DNA of 64,000 nucleotides from contig JBGANQ010000044.1 of the NCBI GenBank assembly GCA_044222245.1, positions 1 through 64,000 on the forward strand, in the 5' to 3' direction. This DNA is from CALFML01 sp044222245 (GTDB lineage Bacteria; Myxococcota_A; Polyangia; Palsa-1104; JAEUJZ01). This document shows, one piece after another, positions 57,237 to 64,000 of the stretch; the stretch's first letter is position 1; each line of letters starts with the position of its first letter. The notes beneath the pieces were generated by a model. It did not search any database. It had not been told where the DNA came from and saw nothing but the letters and a program-made list of their open reading frames with translations. Both the position numbers and the translations under genes were made by a program.

Positions 57237-58283
57237 ATGGCCCATCCAAATCCAGCAGGCGGGGCACGCCCCAAGGCCGAGCAGCGCGAGCGAGCCGGCG
57301 CCATCGTCGTCGATCGCAACCGCGCGACGAACAAGCGGCTGGCACGCATCCTGGTCAGCGCAGGCTATACGGTAAAGACGTACGAAGACGTGGGCACGCC
57401 GCTACTGCCGGCGCTGCAGGGCGAGACCGGGGTGTCTTTGTGGCTCGTCGTCGGCGAGGCCGCAGCGGCGAGCAACCTGCTCGGGCTGTGCTCGGCGACC
57501 CTCAGCCTGCGCGACCCGAAGCGCCGCTGCTTCGCCGTGCTCTACGGCGCCGATGGCGAGCTCGATGTGCCCACGCTGGGCGAGCAGCCCGGGGTGGTGG
57601 CGACGCTCGGCCTGCGCCAGAACGGCGGCCGGCTCGACCTGGAGTCGGAGCTGCTCGGCATCGCCTGCCACCTGCGCGGCCAGCCGCTGTTGCCGCTGCA
57701 GGCCTACCTCCTGTGGGGGGCGCAGGCCTTCAGCACCGGCATCACCAACATCGGCGGCCGCGACGCTGCCGAGGCGCGCATCGTCAAGCTGTGCACAGAT
57801 CACCTGAACATCTCGCGCCGCGTCGCCGATAATATCGGCGAGGTGGTTCACGAGCTCATCACCAACGCGATGTACGACGCCCCGGTCGACGACAAGGGCC
57901 AGCCGCGCTACGCCCACGACCGCACGGCGCCGATCGAGCTGCCGGCCGAGGATCGGGTGACGTTCCGCTACGGCACCGACGGGATTCGGCTGTGCATCGA
58001 GACCGCGGATCGCTTTGGCCGCCTGCGCCGCAGCGACCTTACGCGCAGCCTGCGCCAGGCCGCTGCCGGGCAGGTGAACAAGGGCCAGGGCGGAGCCGGC
58101 ATCGGCCTGTCGCTGGTCTACCGCACCTCGCAGACCTTACAAGTGGATGTGGAGCCGGGGGCGCGCACGCGCGTCACCGCCGTCATGGAGCTGGACGTTG
58201 CCCGCGCCGCCGAGGGACCGCGTCCAGGTCGCAGTCTGATTTTCCCCGACTTGACGGCGAAGTCAGGTCGCCATGATCTTTAA
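57237..58283 (+). CDS. Pseudo-receiver/HATPase protein, partner-switching kinase type
   Basis: A 348-residue cytoplasmic protein. Residues 20-140 look like a response-regulator receiver (AGAIVVDRNRATNKRLARIL), but where the phospho-Asp is expected there is WLVVGEAAA, so it is a pseudo-receiver. The C-terminal HATPase (about 185-325) has the N box EVVHELITNAMYDAP (Asn210), a degenerate G1 (ETADRFGRL) and GQGGAGIGLSLVY (G2), most like the SpoIIAB/RsbW class. The next gene, 12 bp away, encodes two STAS domains, the usual substrates of such kinases. Confidence 0.82.
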   Translation: MAHPNPAGGARPKAEQRERAGAIVVDRNRATNKRLARILVSAGYTVKTYEDVGTPLLPALQGETGVSLWLVVGEAAAASNLLGLCSATLSLRDPKRRCFAVLYGADGELDVPTLGEQPGVVATLGLRQNGGRLDLESELLGIACHLRGQPLLPLQAYLLWGAQAFSTGITNIGGRDAAEARIVKLCTDHLNISRRVADNIGEVVHELITNAMYDAPVDDKGQPRYAHDRTAPIELPAEDRVTFRYGTDGIRLCIETADRFGRLRRSDLTRSLRQAAAGQVNKGQGGAGIGLSLVYRTSQTLQVDVEPGARTRVTAVMELDVARAAEGPRPGRSLIFPDLTAKSGRHDL

Positions 58284-58295
58284 TGGGCTAACGTC

Positions 58296-60518
58296 GTGAG
58301 CAACGAAGAACGCTCCAGCATTCTGGGTGCAGTCCAGCCGCCGCCCAAGCTCCTCATCGAGCGCTTGACGGAGGGCGAGGTGACGTGCCTGCGACTCTCG
58401 GGAATCGTCGACGAACAGTTCGACGCCCCCGGCCTGGCGCAGACCATCGCCTCGCGCTACCTCATCCTCGACCTCGGGGGGGTGGACCGGATCTCATCCT
58501 TTGGCATCCGCCAGTGGGTCGACTTCATCGCCAACATCGGGCCGCGGCTCGGCGGCGTCTATTACGTCGAGGGCTCGCCCAAGGTGGTCGACCAGTTCAA
58601 CATGGTCGCCAACTTCGGCGGGCCGGGCTACATCGTCTCGTTCTACGCCCCCTACCGCTGCGACACCTGCGACCAGGAGCGCCGGCTGCTGTTTCGCACC
58701 GACGAAGAGACGCCGCTGTGGCGCGCCGGGCAGTCGCCGCCGTCGACCTGCCCGACCTGCGGCAACCCCGAGGACTTCGACGAGGATCCGGCGACCTACT
58801 TCAACTACGTCGCCCAGCAGCCGATGGCCCAGCTGCCGCGCGAGGTCATGAACTTCTTGCGTGTGCACCTGTCCTACGGGCAGGGCGGCCAGCGCAAGCT
58901 CAAGATCGAAAAGCGCATCGAGGGCCGCTGCACCTACCTCAAGCTGTCCGGGGATCTCGACAGCGACCTCAAGGCGCAGAAGCTGGCCGACGGCCTGGAG
59001 GGCGAGGTGGTCATCGACCTGGGCGGCATCCTGTCCATCGATCCGGTGGGCACCGCGCAGTGGCGCAAGCTGATGCAGCTGCTGGAGGCCAAGACCGGCG
59101 GCGACGAGCAGGTCGAGCGCATCAACTTCCTGTCGATCCCGGCGCCGTTCCTGGAGCGCCTGGGCAAGCCCGAGGATCTGACCCGCAAGGGCCAGGTGCT
59201 GTCGCTGCTCATCCCGTACAACTGCTCGCGCTGCCGGGCGACAACGCAGCGCCTGGTCGATTTCAGCCAGCACGGCGACGAGCTGCGGCTTGGCCGGGTG
59301 CCGCGCATCAAGTGCGCGATCTGCAGCGGCCCGGTGACCTGCGTGGTCTCCGAGACCTGGTTCAGCCGCCTGCAGACCCTGCCGCAGACCGTGGTCTCCG
59401 AGGAGCTGCGCCGCACCCTGGGCCGCCTCACCGCGGCGCCGCCGCCGAGTCAGCCGCCGGCGGGCGGGCGGGCGACGATGGGCCCGATGAGCGGCACCCC
59501 GGCGCTCTCCCCGCCGCCGCAGGCCCCGCCGCCGCAGGCTCCGGCGTGGACCCAGCAGTCGGCGATCATGCCTTCGGCGGCCATGGCGCCGGGCCCGATC
59601 TCGGCGCCGCGCAACACCCTCAACCCGATGGGCACCGCCGCCGCCGCGGCGATGGCGCGCCCCGAGGGCCGCAACTCGCTGCTCACCGCCGCCGGGCCGG
59701 TCATGCCGGCGCCGCCCCCGCCGCCGCCGACGTTCCTCGGCAAGCTGACCGGGATCCCGGGCATCCTGCCCGGCCTGCTCATCGTCATGCTGTCGCTGTC
59801 GGGGGCGGTGGTCTACAAGATCCTCGCCACGCCGGCGGGTCGCGGGGCGCTGGAGTGGAAGGTCGTCGAAGCGTCGCTGCCCAAGGCGCCGGCCTGGCAC
59901 GACCCGCGCTTTGTCAGCAAGAGCGACCATGTGTTCATCGGCCACTCGCCGCTGGTCCCCGACAAGGTCGAGGCCCTGGAGCGCGCCGACGTCGCCGCCC
60001 AGACCGAGCTGGCGACGCGCCTGGGCGACGCGCTGGCCGCCAAGTACCCGGAGTGGCGCAAGACCGTGCAGCCGCTGTACGCCAGCGTGCAGCAGGGGCT
60101 CCTGGACGAGCTCGACAAGGCGCAGAAGGCGCAGAAGACCCAGACCGACCCCGCCGCCGCCGAGGCCCAGCTGGCGCCGATTCGCGAGCGGGTGGCCGAG
60201 GCGCACAAGCGGGTGGCGGCGGTGCTGCGCAGCGGCGCCGCCGAGCTTGTCACCGCGCCGCCGGTCCAGTACTGGGAGAAGCGGGCGCGCACCGTCAAGA
60301 ACAACCGCGAGGTCGCCTACCAGGCCTCCACCACGGTCGAGCTCGACAACGCGACCTTCGACAAGCTGGTCAACTTCTACGGTCAGAGCGAAGGCGCCTC
60401 CAAGGTGCGCGCCGTGCCCTACTTCCCGCTGCTCGCGGTGCGCTACGACGGCTCGGTCGCCGGCGCCATCATCATGGAGGTGGATCCGCAGAGCCCGGTC
60501 GCCCCGTCCAAGCTGCAG
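58296..60518 (+). CDS. Transmembrane double STAS-zinc-ribbon protein, LPP20-like exterior domain (3' end lost)
   Basis: GTG start at 58296. Two repeats of a STAS domain followed by a zinc ribbon occur: STAS1 (about 20-115) and CDTC/CPTC (122-155); STAS2 (205-305) and CSRC/CAIC (310-343). STAS1 has Ser67-Ser68 at the phosphorylation-loop position (ISSFGIRQW); in STAS2 it is Asp249-Pro250. After a Pro/Ala linker a single TM helix (GILPGLLIVMLSLSGAVVYK, about 489-508) leads to an exterior LPP20-like domain (PAWHDPRF... ATRLGDAL). The frame is formally open to 60890, but beyond about 60518 it is antisense to parB, and the last real residues look like the start of a PDZ-like fold. Confidence 0.75.
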
Positions 60519-61406
60519 CCGATCCTCGACATCGCGCACCGCCGGCGTCTTCTGGCCTTCGGGGAGCTTCTTGGGCTTTTGGCCGTCCTCGCGCTGGGTG
60601 CGCCGCACCAGATCCTCGGTCTGGCGCACCGAGAGCTCTTTGGCGACGATGCGATCGGCGGTGAGCTCGATCCGCTCGGCATCTTCCAGGCCGAGCAGGG
60701 CGCGCGCGTGGCCCATCGACAGCTTCTGGGTCGCTACCTGATCGCGGACCTTGTCGGGCAGCTTGAGCAGCCGCAGCGAGTTGGCCACCGTCGTCCGCTC
60801 GCGCCCGACGCGCCGCGCCAGCTCCTCCTGGGTGTAGCCGAACTCGTCGGACAGGCGGCGGTAGGCCTCGGCCTCTTCGATCGGGTTTAAGTCCTCGCGC
60901 TGCAGGTTCTCGACCAGCGCCAGCTCGAAGGCCTGGGTCGCGCTGACGTCCTTGACCACGACCGGGACCTCTTTGAGCCCCGCCCGCTGCGCCGCCCGCC
61001 ACCGCCGCTCGCCGGCGATGAGGACGAAGCTGCCGCCGGGCTCGCCGCGCTTCTGCTCGGCCTTGAGCTCGGCGGCGTCGAGCAGCCGCACCACCAGCGG
61101 CTGCACCAGCCCCTGGGCGCGGATCGAGTCGGCCAGCTCTTGCAGGCGCTGCTCGTCAAAGCGCTGGCGGGGGTTGTCGCGCGCCGGGCGGATCTCCTCG
61201 ATCGGACACAAGAAAAACTCGCGGCGGTTGCCCGGCGCGCGCACCGCCGCCGCAGTCATCGCCGCCCCGCCAAGCTCGGGGGGGCGGTGCACCGCGACGT
61301 CGGCCTCCCCGTCGCCGCCGGTCGCCGGCTCACCGGGCGGCGGTGCGCTCGGCAAGCTCGGGATGAGCGCGCTCAGCCCGCGCCCCAGGGCCTTTCGCTT
61401 GTCCAT
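60513..61406 (-). CDS. parB: ParB-like chromosome partition protein, C-terminal domain missing
   Basis: 298 ParB-like residues from the ATG at 61404-61406. It starts MDKRKALGRGLSALIP, then has the nuclease/CTP-binding part (RPARDNPRQRFDEQRLQELA, then FVLIAGERRWRAAQRAGLKE) and the helix-turn-helix (EFGYTQEELARRVGRERTTV). It ends at VRDVEDRLQ, where other ParB proteins continue into a dimerisation domain. Here the frame continues, as antisense of the STAS gene, to 58494. This C-terminal loss should impair dimerisation. parA is 4 bp upstream. No parS-like palindrome was seen in the window. Confidence 0.85.
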
Positions 61407-61410
61407 CGGC

Positions 61411-62220
61411 CTACACCCCTGCGCCCGGCTGCGCCGCCGCTTCGGGCTGCGCCGTCGCGGTCTGGCGCTTGAGGAACTCGCGCGCGAGCTGGGCATAGCT
61501 GTGCGCCCCGCGCGAGGCCGCGTCGTAGCGCAAGATCGGCAGCCCGTGCGAGGGCGCCTCGGACAGCCGGACGTTGCGCGGGATGAGGGTCTTGTAGACC
61601 TTGTCGGCGAAGTGCTGCCGGACCTCGCCCTCGACCTGCTGCATGAGGTTCTGCCGCCCGTCGACCATGGTGAGCAGGATGCCGGTGAGCTGCAGCCGCG
61701 GGTTCCACAGCCCGCGCACCTTGTCGATGGTGCCGCATAGGTAAGACAGCCCCTCCAAGGCGTAGTACTCGCACTGCATGGGGATGATCACCTGATCGGC
61801 GGCGACGAGCGCGTTGAGGGTGAGCAGGCCGAGCGAGGGCGGGCAGTCGATGAAGATGTAGTCGTAGCGGTCGCGCACCGCGGCCAGCGCCTCGCTGAGC
61901 TGCCACTCGCGGCGCGGCTCGGCGACGAGCTCAACCTCGGCGCCGGCCAGATCCGCGGTCGCCGGCACCAGCCACAGGGTCGGCAGCACGGTGAGCTGCG
62001 TCAGCTCGCGCAGCGACACCTTGTCGATGAGCGCCTGGTAGACGCCCTGCTCGATGCTCCCGCGGGGAAACCCGAGCCCCGAGGTGGCGTTGCCCTGGGG
62101 GTCGAAGTCGACGATCAAGACCTTCTGCCCCTCGGCGGCCAGGGCGGCAGCGAGGTTCACCGCGGTCGTCGTCTTGCCGACGCCGCCCTTCTGGTTTGCG
62201 ATGGCGATTACCCGGCCCAT
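61411..62220 (-). CDS. parA: ParA chromosome-partitioning ATPase
   Basis: A 269-residue deviant Walker-A ATPase from the ATG at 62218-62220 with GAGGAT as a ribosome site; a TTG start 9 bp upstream is less likely. Motifs: IANQKGGVGKTTTAVNLAAA (deviant Walker A, Lys in KGGVGKT), VDFDPQGNATSG, and IDCPPSLGLLTLNALVAAD. It drives origin segregation with ParB. Length is standard. It lies upstream of parB in a two-gene operon. Confidence 0.95.
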   Translation of the reverse strand: MGRVIAIANQKGGVGKTTTAVNLAAALAAEGQKVLIVDFDPQGNATSGLGFPRGSIEQGVYQALIDKVSLRELTQLTVLPTLWLVPATADLAGAEVELVAEPRREWQLSEALAAVRDRYDYIFIDCPPSLGLLTLNALVAADQVIIPMQCEYYALEGLSYLCGTIDKVRGLWNPRLQLTGILLTMVDGRQNLMQQVEGEVRQHFADKVYKTLIPRNVRLSEAPSHGLPILRYDAASRGAHSYAQLAREFLKRQTATAQPEAAAQPGAGV

Positions 62221-62229
62221 GCGTTTCAA

Positions 62230-62651
62230 TCCTCAGACCATTTGGCGATCGGTGCCAAGGCGGAAGGATACCGACGAGGCGGCCCGAGCCCAAAAAAAAG
62301 CGCACGTTCTGGGACGAATTTTCCGGCGGCTGCAGGGGGTGACCGCCGCCCGCTGCGCCATTTTTTACCCCATGGGACAGATCGCACAAAAGCAGTCGAG
62401 GCTGGCCCATTGCGTGGCCGGCCTGAAGAACTATTATAGAACCCAACTATCTACAAATTAGCCGGAAGTAGTGGGCCCAAGTAGCGTGCGTGCGACGATA
62501 ATTTCCGGTCGCCGGCGCCCACAGCAAGGGAAGTCAACCGAGCCACCATGCCAGCAGAGATGAAAAAATCAGCCACCGCGACTGAGATAGGGGCTGCACC
62601 CCGGCAACCGTCAGCGGGCTGCACAAAAAAGGTCTTTTTAAGGAGTACACA
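62230..62651. other. Intergenic region between parA and lon (422 bp)
   Basis: Divergent promoter region, less GC-rich than neighbouring genes. A plus-strand TTGCGT (62410-62415) with TATTAT (62432-62437) at 16 bp could drive lon. A direct repeat of GGGCTGCAC occurs at 62591-62599 and 62616-62624, just upstream of the lon start. No CIRCE-like heat-shock operator, parS palindrome or RNA gene was found. Confidence 0.5.
62410..62437 (+). promoter_or_regulatory. Putative lon promoter
   Basis: TTGCGT (62410-62415), 16-bp spacer, TATTAT (62432-62437); an overlapping TATAGA (62435-62440) at 19 bp is an alternative. The A+T-rich context differs from the flanking GC-rich sequence. The leader to the lon start would be about 200 nt. 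Confidence 0.4.

Positions 62652-64000
<1,349 letters not shown>

Noticed and set aside
58494..60512. Apparent C-terminus of ParB
   Set aside because: It is antisense to the STAS gene, and no ParB dimerisation domain is encoded there.
60519..60890. Apparent C-terminus of the STAS protein
   Set aside because: It is the exact antisense of ParB, so it is counted as read-through beyond a break, not as coding.
62230..62651. parS site near parAB
   Set aside because: No match to the GTTTCACGTGAAAC-type palindrome was seen here or near parB.

Overview
The window is GC-rich (about 70%), with densely packed genes on both strands. It looks like a chromosomal segment of a myxobacterium-like organism (Myxococcota / former Deltaproteobacteria). 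This is inferred from gene content, not from a marker gene: two Ser/Thr kinases, an FHA coiled-coil protein, PEGA, SBBP-repeat and beta-helix surface proteins, many lipoproteins, two histidine kinases without nearby regulators, and paired STAS/HATPase genes. I found no rRNA, tRNA, CRISPR array, prophage block or complete insertion sequence.

Layout. 1-8.9 kb: an acyl-reductase-like enzyme cut by the window edge, a sigma/anti-sigma pair, PspA, a lower-GC island with a frameshifted Cys-rich/beta-helix surface protein, a PEGA protein, a thiolase, and a PerR/Fur-type regulator next to a peroxiredoxin with a Fur-like operator. 9-17.5 kb: polyphosphate-glucokinase-like ROK kinase, a large esterase-like lipoprotein, mtnA, and gatB-gatA-gatC. 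17.5-31 kb: a kinase with a membrane C-terminus, glycosyltransferase, SDR, ChaN-like lipoprotein, ArfB-like release factor, P450 and TylF-type methyltransferase, lipoproteins, a lone serine recombinase, Nudix hydrolase and a LolA-like lipoprotein. 31-46 kb: a 17-bp x 9 tandem repeat, serC, HIT and YceI proteins, an SBBP lipoprotein, a secreted protein, a 2013-residue Ala/Pro-rich modular protein, a BKACE enzyme and an RNA uracil methyltransferase. 46-55.5 kb: a beta-barrel protein, two overlapping histidine-kinase genes with complementary defects, a hydrolase, the FHA protein, a lipoprotein and an exported methyltransferase-like protein. 55.5-64 kb: a Ser/Thr kinase with a triplicated 3' end, a pseudo-receiver/HATPase gene followed by a double STAS-zinc-ribbon transmembrane gene, parB, parA and lon (cut by the window edge).

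Most interesting. (1) The HATPase + [STAS-zinc ribbon]x2-TM-LPP20-like pair (57.2-60.5 kb) looks like a membrane-spanning partner-switching module. (2) In the two histidine kinases, one has an intact ATPase but Arg in place of the phospho-acceptor His, while the other keeps the His but has lost its ATP-binding motifs; this suggests phosphorylation in trans. (3) The giant protein has a repeating three-motif architecture that I do not recognise. (4) The STAS gene and parB run into each other at about 60.51 kb and both stop mid-domain, so either a deletion or an assembly chimera lies there.
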